Positions 1-9,800 of a stretch of DNA of 20,288 bases are shown piece after piece. The notes beneath the pieces were generated by a model. The model was not told where the DNA came from and did not search any database. It worked only from the letters and a program-made list of their open reading frames with translations. Source of the DNA: JAFIEN01 sp051859505 (lineage in GTDB: Bacteria; Pseudomonadota; Alphaproteobacteria; Rhodobacterales; Rhodobacteraceae). Each line of letters begins with the position of its first letter. The first letter of the stretch is position 1. Both the position numbers and the translations under genes were made by a program. The stretch is taken from positions 1-20,288 of the forward strand of contig JBHYFN010000061.1 of the NCBI GenBank assembly GCA_051859505.1, in the 5' to 3' direction.

Positions 1-4
1 CCGT

Positions 5-18
5 GCCCCCCGCGGGGC
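5..18 (-). terminator. Possible hairpin just downstream of tamB
   Basis: Directly after the tamB stop codon, reading the minus strand, a short GC-only inverted repeat can form a 5-bp stem (GCCCC with GGGGC) around a 4-nt loop. It lies at the window edge, so any following T tract cannot be fully judged, and none is visible in the few bases left. It could be the tamB terminator or chance in GC-rich DNA. Confidence 0.25.
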
Positions 19-19
19 G

Positions 20-3000
20 CTAGTAGTCGCGCTCGAAATAGATGCCGATCGAGGTCTCGCCCGAGGTCGAGGCCGAGCCCTTGACCGTTATGTCCTCGGT
101 CAGATCGAGGTTGAGGTTGATCTGCGTCTCGGTGGTGCCGACGGTCACGTCGGTATAGATCTGCTCGGTCAGATAGGTGCCCAGCCTGAGCGCCGCATTG
201 CCTTCGGAATCGGCGGCAATGTCGAAATCATCCACGCCCAGCTGCTCGCGGAAGCCATCCACAAGCCCGCCGCCGCGCCCCGAGAGCGTCGCCACGGCCG
301 AGGCCAGTTGCACCGCCTGCAGCGGGCTGATCTGGCTCAGATCCCGGCCGAAGATCAGCTGCGCCAGAACCTCGTCCTCGGGCAGTTCCGGCTGCGAGCG
401 GAAGGTGACCTCCGGCCCGGTCGCGGGCCCTTCGATGGTCACGTCGACGATGGTTCCGGTCTGCGCCGTGGTCCGCGCGACCAGACGCAGGAAGGGCACG
501 AAATCCCCGACCAGGGTGGCAGATCCCTCGGTCAGGTCGAACCGCTGGTTCAGGATATCAAGCCGCCCGCGGATCAGTTCCAGCCCGCCCGTCGGGATCG
601 GTTGCGCCGTCGTGCCGCGGATCGCCAGTTCCCCGCCCAGTTCCGCATCCAGCCCCCGCCCCCGGATGAACACCCGCGACGGCGCCCGGATCACCAGATC
701 CAGCAGGAAGGCACCGCTGCCGCCGCCCCCCTCGGCCTCGATCTCGCGCCCCGCTTCGGTCAGGCCCGCGCGGGCGAGCGTCTCGCGCACCGGGGGCGGG
801 GCGCTGACATGGCGCACCTCGGGCAAGGAGCCAAGCGCCCCCACGGGCGATGAGGGGATGCGGATCTCGACCGGGCCAAGGTCCACGGTTCCCGCGATCC
901 GCGCGCCCCCGGCCAGGGGGCCGGTGACGGTGATCGCCGCATCGGCCGTGGTGGAATAGAGAGACGGGTCGCGCAGCACGAGCCCCCGGCCGATGAGGGA
1001 GAGATCGGCAAGGAAGGGGGCGCCAAGCCCGACCGGGCCGCTCAGGGACAGCCGTCCACCGGCCTCAAGCCCGCTTTCAAGCGCAAGCTGCGCGCGCCCT
1101 GCGGTCAGGGTGATCGTTCCGGCAAGGCCGGTCAGCGCCTGCTGCAGCGTCGGATCGGTCAGCCGGCCGTCGGACAAGGTCACCGCTCCCGACAGCGCTT
1201 CCAGGGACGCCTCCCCCACCAGCCGCAGGTTGAACCCGGCGCGCCCTTCGATCCGGCGCGGCTCGATGAACTGATTGGCAAAACCCAGCGGCGCCGCGCC
1301 GTTGATGGTCAGGTTCAGCGCCCCCGGTCCGGCAACGATCCCCGAAACCGTGGCCGATGTGCCGCCGGGGCCGGTGGCATCGGTCTGCACCTGCCAGTTG
1401 CCCGCCGCGTCAAGCCGTGCCGTGCCTGTGGCGGTCAGCGGGCCGGGGAAATCCGGCGCGAAAAGCGCCACATCGGCAAGGCGGGCATCGAAACGGGCGG
1501 TGCCGGCACTGTCGCGCCCCGACAGATCGCCGGTCACGGTCAGATTGGGAAAGGCAAGCCGTAGCCCATCGACCGAAAGCCCGCCTCCGCCCTCGCGCCG
1601 AAGCCGCGCGTCCAGCGTGCCCGACCCCCGCAGAAGGGTGGCCAGCGCGGGAATGCCGGCATCGGGATTGGTCGCCCGCCCGGCAAGGGTCAGGTCAAAG
1701 GCGCTGGCATCGGGCAGGAAACTGCCGGTCACAAGCGCGCCCGCCGATCCCGACAGCGGCCGCCCCGCAAGGGTCGAGAAGGGCGCGAGGCTGGCCGCCT
1801 CGGCCTCGAGCCGCAGTGTGGTGCGGCGCGCCTCAGCAGCGCTGGCCACCGTCGCGGCCAGCGTGGCCGAGGTGCCCGGCGCCGTGGCCCGCGCCTCGAG
1901 CGTGATGCGGTCGGCATCGTCCAGCACGGCCGTTCCGGTGATCCGGGCCGGTCCGCTTAGCCCGGGGGCCAGCGGCGCGACATCCGTCACCGCCAGATCG
2001 ACCTGCGCCGACCCCTCGCCCTCGGCGATCCGGCCCTCGGCGGCAAGCGTCAGCCCCGGCGTGGCGATCTGCAATGCCTCGAGCGCGCCCTCTTCCGGGC
2101 CGGTCCGCAGCGCGCGCAAGGACACCGTGCCCTCGCCCGCAAGCAGCGGGTCGACCTGCGCGATGCCGAGCCGAAGGTCGCTTGTGGTGCCGGCAAGGGT
2201 CAGGTCAAAGAGCGAAAGGTCCGCCTCGATCCGCCCCGTCGCCGTCAGATCCAGCCCCCCGGTCGCCGGCGCGCCAAGAAGAGGGGCCGTCAGCGCCCCG
2301 AAGGCCTGAAGCGCGGGCACGCTTGCCCCGACTGTGCCTTCGAAGGCCAGCCCCTGTTCCGGCGGGGTCAGCTGCCCGTCGATCCGCGCCACGGCACCAG
2401 CATGACCGGCGCCAAGGTCAAGGGTCAGCGTGCCGTCGGTGTCCCGCGCGGCGCTGCCCGTCAGGGTCACGGGGCCGGAGAGGCCCTCGACAAAGGGCGC
2501 CACATCGTTCAGCCGGCCGTCCAAATCTCCGGCCAGCCGTCCGTCCTGGGCGGTGAAATCACCGCTCAGGGCAAGGGCGCCGGTTGCGAGGTCTAGGCCC
2601 TGGACGGCGAAGGTCGCAGGCCCGCTGCGCAGGACGCGGGCCTCAAGCCCGCCGGTCCCGGCCAGCAGCAGATCCACCTCGGGCTGACCGATGGCCAGAT
2701 CCCGGGTCGCGGCCGTCACGGCCAGATCGAACAGGCTGCCGTCCTGGGCGACGCTGCCTTCGACGCGGGCCTCGGCCGCTCCGGCAAGCGGCAACCCGGC
2801 CAGATCGGCAAAGACGGAAAGGTCGGCAATCGCGGCCGTGACAAGGGCCAGCACCGGCCCTTGGGCCGTTTCGGTCCGGGCCTCGATCAGGGCCTCGGTT
2901 CCGGGCAGGCTGGCCGTGGTGGCCAGCGACAGAAGGCCCGCCGCATCGCGCGCCGCCTGGCCTCGCAAGAGCGCGGGGCCGGACAGGCCGGGCAGGGCAA

Positions 3001-4822
3001 GGCCGGTTTCCCGCAACGAAAGCTCGAACACGGCGCTGCTTTCGCCGCTGGTCACATCGGCACTGCCGGTCAGCGACAGCTCTCGGGTCGCGATATCAAG
3101 GGCCGGGACGCGCAGGCCGGCCTCATCCCGCGCGGCGAGGAGGGTGATCTGTCCTTCGCCCGCCAGAAGCGGGTCGAGCGGGGCAATGCCGAAGGCCAGG
3201 TCATTGGTGCCGCCGGTCACGATCACGTCGAACATGCCGTCCAGCGGGCGGATGCTCGACACGATGGTCACATCGGCCGAACCGCCAAGGTCCAGCCCGG
3301 TCAAGGGCCCGAACCGCGACGCGTCAGAGGCTTCGAGCAGGATCGAGCTCTGGGTCAGGAACCGGTCTTCGGCGCCAAGCACCGTGCCTTCGGCGGCGAT
3401 GGTGATCCCGGGCCCCTCCATCGTCAGCCGCGCGATGCGCAGGATCCCGTCATCCTCGCGCGTGATCCGCAATTCGCCCGAAATGTCAGAGCCAAGCGCC
3501 TCGGCCAGGGCGGGGTCGTCGGGCCGCAGGCCGGTTGCGGCATAGTCGATATCGGCAAGGAACCGGCCCGGCATGCCGGGTGTCGCGGCGACGATCACGC
3601 CGCCGCCGTCGATGGTGAGGCTCGGGATCTCGATCCCCGGCCGTTGCATGTCGGACAGATCGAACCGGCCGCTCCAGGCATCGCCCTGATCGGCGTCGAA
3701 GGTCATCTCGAGCGTGAGGCTGCGAACCTGCGTCTCGCCGCTGCCGAAGGGCAGGGTCACGGGCGCCCCGTCCTCGCCCGCGATCCGGCCCTGAAGCTGC
3801 AGCCGCTCGGGCCAGCCGTCGGGCGCGATCACCGCCTGCCCCTGCAGGTCGAGCGAGGCCGTCTCGACCTCGAGCGCGCGCAGGGTCAACCGCCCCTCGC
3901 CGTCGCGCCCGCCCTGAACGTCAAGCCGGGCGTTGTTGCCGAAGAAGGGTTCAAGCGACGGGTCGGTCAGGGCGGCCACATCGCCCTGAACATTCAGGCG
4001 GAAATCCTGTCCGGGCGGGCCGCCCTCGGGATCGGGAAGGGTGACGAGCCCCGCCTCGCCGGTGATGCGCGTCACGCCGTCGGTGGCGATGACAAGCGTC
4101 GCGGTATAGTCGTCGATCGGCCCGGTGCCGACCAGTTCCAGATCCACCGAGGGCTGCCCGGGCAGGCCAAGCACCCGCGCCGCGATGCCGCCCGGTTCTT
4201 CGGACAGGACAAGGTTCAGGCCAAGGATGCGCGTCGTGTTGGAATAGCTCGCGTCGATCAGGAACCGTCCCTCGGCCCCGTCCAGCCTGTCGGCGGTGAT
4301 CTCGGCCGCGCCTTCGCCGCCGTCCAGCTCGGCCGAGCCGGCGATCCGCAAGATGACCTCTTCGTCCAGGAAATCCGGGCCGAGGCGCAGTTCCCCGATC
4401 AGCATTTCCTCGATGTCGATCGAGAGCGGCAGCTCGGGCAGGGCAAAGACCGTCGCCTCGGGCGAGGGCGGTTGCGGTTCGGCAATCGGCGGGCGCAGGA
4501 TCGAGATGCGTTCGGCCCCAAGCTCGCGGATGCGGATATCCCCCCGCAAAACCGCCGCCCGGTTCCAGTCCAGCACCAGCCCCTCGGCCACAAGCCAGAC
4601 GCCCTCTTCATCGGCGATGGTGATCGAGGTCATCGTCGCGCGCGACGACAGGGCGCCGCGAAAGCCGTTGATCTCGACCGTGCGGGACACGGTCGAGAGG
4701 TTGTCCTCGATCATCCGCGACAGGAAACCGCTGTCGCGATCCTCGTCGGCGGTCTGGGCCGTGGCGGCCAGCGGCATCAGGCCAAGGCCGGCGATCGCCG
4801 CCAGATGAGAGAGCCGCCGCAT
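20..4822 (-). CDS. tamB: TamB, translocation and assembly module inner-membrane/periplasmic subunit
   Basis: This is a 1600-residue TamB/DUF490-family protein. TamB-type proteins span the periplasm as a long beta-rich groove and work with TamA in outer-membrane protein assembly and probably lipid transport. The start at 4822 (MRRLSHL...) is chosen because it begins a hydrophobic signal or anchor segment ending near ATAQ (about residue 22) and overlaps the tamA stop by one base (TGATG). A longer in-frame opening back to 4960 would run through the tamA coding region. Most of the protein is repetitive beta-strand-like sequence rich in G, A, L, D and T. Residues about 530-1140 carry four homologous repeats. 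The conserved C-terminal TamB domain covers roughly residues 1250-1600, with LELIRGRLDILNQRF, a PELPEDEVLAQLIFGRD segment and a terminal aromatic residue (ERDY). No strong Shine-Dalgarno site is seen before the start, which suggests translational coupling to tamA. The length is at the large end for the family. Function is inferred from homology. Confidence 0.93.
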   Translation of the reverse strand: MRRLSHLAAIAGLGLMPLAATAQTADEDRDSGFLSRMIEDNLSTVSRTVEINGFRGALSSRATMTSITIADEEGVWLVAEGLVLDWNRAAVLRGDIRIRELGAERISILRPPIAEPQPPSPEATVFALPELPLSIDIEEMLIGELRLGPDFLDEEVILRIAGSAELDGGEGAAEITADRLDGAEGRFLIDASYSNTTRILGLNLVLSEEPGGIAARVLGLPGQPSVDLELVGTGPIDDYTATLVIATDGVTRITGEAGLVTLPDPEGGPPGQDFRLNVQGDVAALTDPSLEPFFGNNARLDVQGGRDGEGRLTLRALEVETASLDLQGQAVIAPDGWPERLQLQGRIAGEDGAPVTLPFGSGETQVRSLTLEMTFDADQGDAWSGRFDLSDMQRPGIEIPSLTIDGGGVIVAATPGMPGRFLADIDYAATGLRPDDPALAEALGSDISGELRITREDDGILRIARLTMEGPGITIAAEGTVLGAEDRFLTQSSILLEASDASRFGPLTGLDLGGSADVTIVSSIRPLDGMFDVIVTGGTNDLAFGIAPLDPLLAGEGQITLLAARDEAGLRVPALDIATRELSLTGSADVTSGESSAVFELSLRETGLALPGLSGPALLRGQAARDAAGLLSLATTASLPGTEALIEARTETAQGPVLALVTAAIADLSVFADLAGLPLAGAAEARVEGSVAQDGSLFDLAVTAATRDLAIGQPEVDLLLAGTGGLEARVLRSGPATFAVQGLDLATGALALSGDFTAQDGRLAGDLDGRLNDVAPFVEGLSGPVTLTGSAARDTDGTLTLDLGAGHAGAVARIDGQLTPPEQGLAFEGTVGASVPALQAFGALTAPLLGAPATGGLDLTATGRIEADLSLFDLTLAGTTSDLRLGIAQVDPLLAGEGTVSLRALRTGPEEGALEALQIATPGLTLAAEGRIAEGEGSAQVDLAVTDVAPLAPGLSGPARITGTAVLDDADRITLEARATAPGTSATLAATVASAAEARRTTLRLEAEAASLAPFSTLAGRPLSGSAGALVTGSFLPDASAFDLTLAGRATNPDAGIPALATLLRGSGTLDARLRREGGGGLSVDGLRLAFPNLTVTGDLSGRDSAGTARFDARLADVALFAPDFPGPLTATGTARLDAAGNWQVQTDATGPGGTSATVSGIVAGPGALNLTINGAAPLGFANQFIEPRRIEGRAGFNLRLVGEASLEALSGAVTLSDGRLTDPTLQQALTGLAGTITLTAGRAQLALESGLEAGGRLSLSGPVGLGAPFLADLSLIGRGLVLRDPSLYSTTADAAITVTGPLAGGARIAGTVDLGPVEIRIPSSPVGALGSLPEVRHVSAPPPVRETLARAGLTEAGREIEAEGGGGSGAFLLDLVIRAPSRVFIRGRGLDAELGGELAIRGTTAQPIPTGGLELIRGRLDILNQRFDLTEGSATLVGDFVPFLRLVARTTAQTGTIVDVTIEGPATGPEVTFRSQPELPEDEVLAQLIFGRDLSQISPLQAVQLASAVATLSGRGGGLVDGFREQLGVDDFDIAADSEGNAALRLGTYLTEQIYTDVTVGTTETQINLNLDLTEDITVKGSASTSGETSIGIYFERDY
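1405..3245 (-). repeat. Four-copy internal repeat array in tamB (period about 170 codons)
   Basis: Four in-frame units each carry the landmark FDLxLxGxTxDLxxGxxxxDPLLAGxG followed by a GLSGPxxLxGxAxxD landmark. The FDL/FDV codons lie at 3224, 2723, 2201 and 1691, giving spacings of 501, 522 and 510 nt (167, 174 and 170 codons). Later landmarks read LPGLSGP, VEGLSGP, APGLSGP and APDFPGP, in the same order. Units 3 and 4 also share an exact 21-nt direct repeat at 2190-2210 and 1680-1700. The array is best explained by internal duplication lengthening the TamB groove. The fourth unit is the most diverged. Confidence 0.8.
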
Positions 4823-6666
4823 CAGAAGGCCTGCCCGATACCGATGTAGAATTCGACCCTTTCGCCGATGCGATCCCCGCTGGCGGGGGTGGCCACGTCC
4901 AGACGGATCGGCCCGATCGGCGTGTTGTAGCGCACCCCCAGCCCCACGCCCGCGTGCCATTTGGCGGTGTCCGACGGCAGGCTGGCATCGTCGATCATGC
5001 CGAAATCGTAGAAGGCAACGCCGCTGAAGCTGTCGGTCACGGCCAGTCGCCCTTCAAGCTGGGTTCCCACGAATGAGGCGCCGCCCAGACGCGCGCCGGC
5101 ACCGGGAAGGTCGGCGCGCGCGAATTCGATCCCGAGAGATTGGTAGGGCTGGCCCCGCACCGTGCCGCCGCCGCCGGAATAGAACAGGAAATCAGCGGGC
5201 GCCTCGAGGATCGAGGCCCCCTGCACCGACCCGAACTGCCCCCGCGCGGCCAGCGTCAGGCTTTCCCCGAAGGTATGATAATAGCGGCCATCGGCAAAGA
5301 TCCGAACGCCGTCCCCCCCGCCGATCAACCCCAGGAATGGGGTCAGCTCGAGGTTGAGGTAGAACCCCTCGCGCGCGTTCAGCGGATCGTCGCGCTGGTC
5401 CAGGGTGCCCTCGAGAGGCAGGGTCAGAAGCGTATATTCGCGGCTGCGAAACGCCGTCTCCTCGCGCGCGGTCAGGAAACCGATCCCCGCCTTGTAGGTC
5501 AGGTCGTCGCGCACATACTGGGTAAAGCCGATGGATCCGGTCAGCTGGTCAAGCGTGTAGTCGGGTTCGTCCAGATGGACGAAGGCGGTGTCGATCAGCA
5601 GGTCGATATCGGGATTGAACGTGCCGGGCCGGGCATAGGACAGGGCCAGCCGATAATCCGGCCCCCCGTTGTCGCGCCCCGGGATGGCGGCCTCGATCCC
5701 GGTGATGGCGCCTTCGACGCGAAACCGCTCCATCCCGCCAAAGAGGTTGCGGTGCAGCCAGAAGGCATTGAGCCCCAGGCCCTCGGTCGAGGAAAGCTCG
5801 GCCCCGAAGCCGATCCGCCGGGGCGGCAGTTCGCTGACCTGGATGGTCAGCGGAAGTCGGAAGTCGGGGCTGAACTCCTCTGCCTCGACAATGGCGACCG
5901 AGCGGAAGGTACCGGTGCGCCGCAGCCGCAGGGCGGCCTCTTCGATATCGGCGGGGTTGAAGGTGCGACCGGGCGACAGATTGGCAAGCTCCTCGATCCG
6001 CGCGGTGCGGACACGCTCGTTGCCCTCGACCGTGACCGTGCCGAAGGACAGCCGCGGGCCGGGCCGGATCTCGACCTCGGCATTCAGCCGGGTCTCGGGA
6101 TGGACGGCCACGATGTTCTGCGCGCCCGGCGTGGCCTTGGCATGGCCCGCGTCGCGCCATGCCGAGATGGCGGCGAGCGTGGCGCTGCGGATCACCTCGG
6201 AGCGGGCGATTTCCCCGGTGGCAAAGCCCTCGGGTAGGGCGGTTTCGGGGGCCAGCGGGCCGATGGAAGCCGTGCCGAAGGTGAAGCTGGGGCCGGGATC
6301 GACGCGGATGACGATGCTCTCGATCCGGGCAGGCGCATCGAGCGGCTGGATATCGGCCGCCTCGCGCCCGTCGATGCGGATCGAGATCGAGCCGCCGTAA
6401 TACCCCGCCCCGTAAAGCGCCGTCAGCAGGCGCCGGTAATCGGCCCGCGCCGCCGCGACATAGTCTTGCGGATCGCTCAGCTCCGAATCCCGCAGGTCGT
6501 AGGTCAGCGAGTTGCTGCGCAAAAGGCCGCGCAGCCCGCTCGACCCATCTGTCAGGTCAAGCTCAACGGTCTGCGCGCTTGCCTGAAGCCCGAGAAGGGC
6601 CAGAGAAGCGGCCAGAAAGGAAACCGTTACCGGGGGAAAGATGGACAAGTAAACCTCGGGCTTCAT
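4822..6666 (-). CDS. tamA: TamA, Omp85-family outer-membrane assembly protein
   Basis: This 614-residue BamA/TamA-family protein is the outer-membrane partner of TamB and is known to assist insertion of outer-membrane proteins such as autotransporters. A signal peptide covers about residues 1-31, with cleavage predicted after LQASA. Residues about 35-280 match a set of three POTRA domains (for example the segment FGTVTVEGNERVRTARIEEL at 208-227). Residues about 285-614 form the beta-barrel, with a GGGGTVRGQPYQSLG segment at 498-512 that corresponds to the VRG motif in the barrel-lumen loop of Omp85 proteins. The protein ends in Phe (GQAF), the usual C-terminal signal of outer-membrane barrels. 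Length is normal for TamA. A GGAAGGA stretch lies upstream but about 13 nt from the start, a loose fit. The gene is first in the tamA-tamB operon and is divergent from the transglutaminase operon. Confidence 0.94.
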   Translation of the reverse strand: MKPEVYLSIFPPVTVSFLAASLALLGLQASAQTVELDLTDGSSGLRGLLRSNSLTYDLRDSELSDPQDYVAAARADYRRLLTALYGAGYYGGSISIRIDGREAADIQPLDAPARIESIVIRVDPGPSFTFGTASIGPLAPETALPEGFATGEIARSEVIRSATLAAISAWRDAGHAKATPGAQNIVAVHPETRLNAEVEIRPGPRLSFGTVTVEGNERVRTARIEELANLSPGRTFNPADIEEAALRLRRTGTFRSVAIVEAEEFSPDFRLPLTIQVSELPPRRIGFGAELSSTEGLGLNAFWLHRNLFGGMERFRVEGAITGIEAAIPGRDNGGPDYRLALSYARPGTFNPDIDLLIDTAFVHLDEPDYTLDQLTGSIGFTQYVRDDLTYKAGIGFLTAREETAFRSREYTLLTLPLEGTLDQRDDPLNAREGFYLNLELTPFLGLIGGGDGVRIFADGRYYHTFGESLTLAARGQFGSVQGASILEAPADFLFYSGGGGTVRGQPYQSLGIEFARADLPGAGARLGGASFVGTQLEGRLAVTDSFSGVAFYDFGMIDDASLPSDTAKWHAGVGLGVRYNTPIGPIRLDVATPASGDRIGERVEFYIGIGQAF

Positions 6667-6885
6667 GAGCAGGGTTGCGATCCTTCCCCCTGTCTATCGC
6701 AATATCTGGTAGGTTCAAATGCCCTGTCGTCGAACCGGCGGGAATGGGCGGCGCGGCGCGGTTGCCCTTTGCTGCCCAAGCCTTGGGCAACGACGCTCCC
6801 GAACCCGCGTGACCTGCAAGGCGGCCATGGCGGTTGCGGATCAACTGTGAAACGCTCGGCTCAGGGGAAACAGACCGGATCAGAC
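6667..6885. promoter_or_regulatory. Divergent intergenic region between tamA and the amidoligase operon
   Basis: No gene is supported in these 219 bp, which must contain the start signals for both flanking operons unless promoters lie inside them. On the minus strand, toward tamA, TTGAAC (6718-6713) and TAGACA (6696-6691) are 16 bp apart and weakly resemble a sigma-70 promoter. A 7-bp inverted repeat, TTGCGAT (6675-6681) and ATCGCAA (6696-6702), sits near the candidate -10. On the plus strand I see no convincing promoter, and the purine stretch AGGGGAAA about 15 nt before the 6886 start is only a weak ribosome-binding candidate. The assignment of individual elements is tentative. Confidence 0.4.
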
Positions 6886-9800
6886 ATGTCGATCACCGCC
6901 GCCATCCATCACCTGACGCATTACCGCTATGACCGCCCGGTCAGCCTTGGCCCCCAGATCATCCGCCTGCGCCCCGCGCCGCACAGCCGGACGCGCGTGA
7001 TCTCGCATTCGCTGAAGGTGGGCCCGCAGCCGCATTTCGTGAACCACCAGCAGGATCCTTATGGCAACTGGCTGGCCCGCTTCGTCTTTCCCGAACCCGT
7101 GCGCGAGTTCCGGATCGAGGTCGATCTGGTCGCCGACATGACCGTCTACAACCCGTTCGATTTCTTCGTCGAGGAAGAGGCCGAACACTGGCCCTTCGAC
7201 TATCCCGCCGATCTGGCCCCCGATCTGGTCATCTACCGCCGCGCGGAAGAGGCCGGGCCGCGTCTGCAACGTTTCCTCGATGCGGTGCCGAAGGGGCGGC
7301 AGCGCACGGTCGACATGATCGTCGCGCTGAACGCCCGCGTCGCGGCCGAGGTGGGCTATGTCATCCGGCTGGAGCCCGGCGTGCAGACGCCCGAGGAAAC
7401 GCTGTCCCATGCCAAGGGATCGTGCCGGGATTCAAGCTGGCTTCTGGTGCAGGCCCTGCGCCATCTGGGCTATGCGGCGCGGTTCGTGTCGGGCTATCTC
7501 ATCCAGCTCAAGCCCGATCTCAAGGCGCTCGACGGCCCGTCGGGGACCGAGGTCGATTTCACCGACCTCCACGCCTGGGTCGAGGTCTATCTGCCCGGCG
7601 CGGGCTGGATCGGGCTGGACCCGACCTCCGGCCTGCTGGCCGGCGAAAGCCATATCCCGCTGGCCGCGACCCCGCATTACCGCAACGCCGCCCCGATCAG
7701 CGGCATGGCCAGTTTCGCCGAGGTCGATTTCGGCTTCGACATGACCGTGACCCGCACCGCCGAGCATCCCCGGATCACCAAGCCCTATTCCGACGAGTCC
7801 TGGTCCGCGCTCGATGCGCTGGGCCGCAAGGTGGATGCGGCGCTTGAGGCGGGCGACGTGCGGCTGACCATGGGGGGCGAGCCGACCTTCGTCTCGATCG
7901 ACGATTTCGAGGCGGAAGAGTGGAACACCGCCGCCGTCGGCCCCACCAAGCGCAGCCTTGCCGACCGCCTGATCCGCCGCCTGCGCGACCGCTTCGCGCC
8001 CGGCGGTTTTCTTCATTACGGGCAGGGCAAATGGTATCCGGGCGAGACGCTGCCGCGCTGGACCTTCTCGCTTTACTGGCGCGCGGACGGCAAGCCGATC
8101 TGGAAGGACGCCGCCCTGATCGCCGAGGAAGGGGCCGAGACGGGGGTCGCGCCGGCGGATGCCGAGCGGCTGTTGCAGGAGATCGCGGCGGGGCTGGGGA
8201 TCGAGGGCGACACGATCCTGCCCGCCTATGAAGACCCCGCCGAATGGCTGGTGAAAGAGGCGAACCTGCCCCCGAACGTGACCCCCGCCAATTCCGAGCT
8301 TGAAGATGCCGAGGCCCGCCACCGCCTTGCCCGCGTCTTCGACCGGGGGCTGACCACGCCTTCGGGCTATGTCCTGCCGGTGCAGGCCTGGCAGGCGCGC
8401 GACGGCGGGCGGCGCTGGAAGACCGAGCGCTGGACGCTCCGGCGCGGCCATGTGTTCCTTGTGCCCGGCGACAGCCCCGTGGGCTATCGCCTGCCGCTGG
8501 GCGCGCTGCCGCATGTGCCGCCCTCGCAATACCCCTACATCAACCCGATGGACCCGTCGGAACCGCGCGGGAACCTGCCCGACCCCGCGCCGGTTGCCGA
8601 AGACCCGCCCGGCCGCGCCCAGCCCGCCGCCCATTTCACCGGCACCGGCCCGCAGGGCGAGCGGGTCGAGCAGGGTGGCGATGGCGGCGATCTGGACGGC
8701 GCGGTGCGCACCGCGCTCTCGGTCGAGCCGCGCGACGGGCGGCTTTGCGTCTTCATGCCCCCGGTCGAGCGGGTCGAGGATTATCTTGACCTTCTGCAGG
8801 CGGCCGAGGCGGCGGCGAAACGGCTGGGCCTGCCGGTTCATATCGAAGGCTACGCCCCCCCGCACGACCCCCGCCTGAACGTGATCCGCGTCGCCCCCGA
8901 CCCCGGCGTGATCGAGGTGAACGTGCATCCGGCGGCCAGTTGGGACGATTGCGTCGCCATCACCACCGCCGTCTACGAGGAAGCGCGGCAGACGCGGCTT
9001 GGCGCCGACAAGTTCATGATCGACGGCAAGCATTGCGGCACCGGGGGCGGCAATCATGTCGTCGTGGGCGGCCGCACGCCCGCCGACAGCCCCTTCCTGC
9101 GCCGGCCCGACCTTCTGAAAAGCCTGATCCTGCACTGGAACCGGCATCCGTCGCTGTCTTACCTCTTCTCCGGCCTCTTCATCGGCCCCACGTCACAGGC
9201 CCCCCGCATCGACGAGGCGCGCCACGACAGCCTCTACGAGCTTGAGATCGCGTTGGCCCAGATCCCCGGCCCCGATCAGCCGCAGCCGCTGCCGTGGCTG
9301 ACCGACCGCCTTCTGCGCAACATCCTGACCGACGTGACCGGCAACACCCACCGGGCCGAGATCTGCATCGACAAGATGTTTTCGCCCGACGGCCCCACCG
9401 GGCGATTGGGTCTGGTCGAGTTCCGCGGCTTCGAGATGCCCCCCGACGCGCGGATGAGCCTTGCGCAGCAACTGCTCCTGCGCGCCCTGATCGCGCGCTT
9501 CTGGGCCAGCCCGGCCACAGGCGCGCTCACCCGCTGGGGCACGGCGCTGCACGACCGGTTCATGCTGCCGCACTACCTCTGGGAAGATTTCCGCGAGGTT
9601 CTGCGCGACCTTGCCGACCACGGTTTCCCCCTGCGCGAGGAATGGTTCACCGCGCAAGCCGAGTTCCGCTTCCCCTTCTGCGGCGAGGTCTCGGCCGAAG
9701 GTGTCACGCTGGAACTGCGGCAGGCGTTGGAACCCTGGCATGTGCTGGGCGAAACCGGCGCGATCGGCGGGACGGTGCGCTATACCGACTCGTCAACCGA

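Noticed and set aside
2861..4849. 662-codon open frame on the plus strand opposite tamB
   Set aside because: It lies antisense to a clear TamB gene, and its composition (Arg/Gly/Gln/Ala-rich, no recognisable domain) is that of a GC-rich shadow frame.
4823..4960. In-frame upstream extension of tamB
   Set aside because: It overlaps the tamA coding end, and the downstream ATG begins a proper signal segment.
6466..6885. N-terminal extension of the transglutaminase/DUF2126 protein back to 6466
   Set aside because: It runs antisense through the tamA start region, and family homology begins at 6886.
7432..9147. 571-codon open frame on the minus strand opposite the DUF2126 gene
   Set aside because: Shadow frame with no domain pattern, while the plus strand shows a full transglutaminase triad and DUF2126 motifs.
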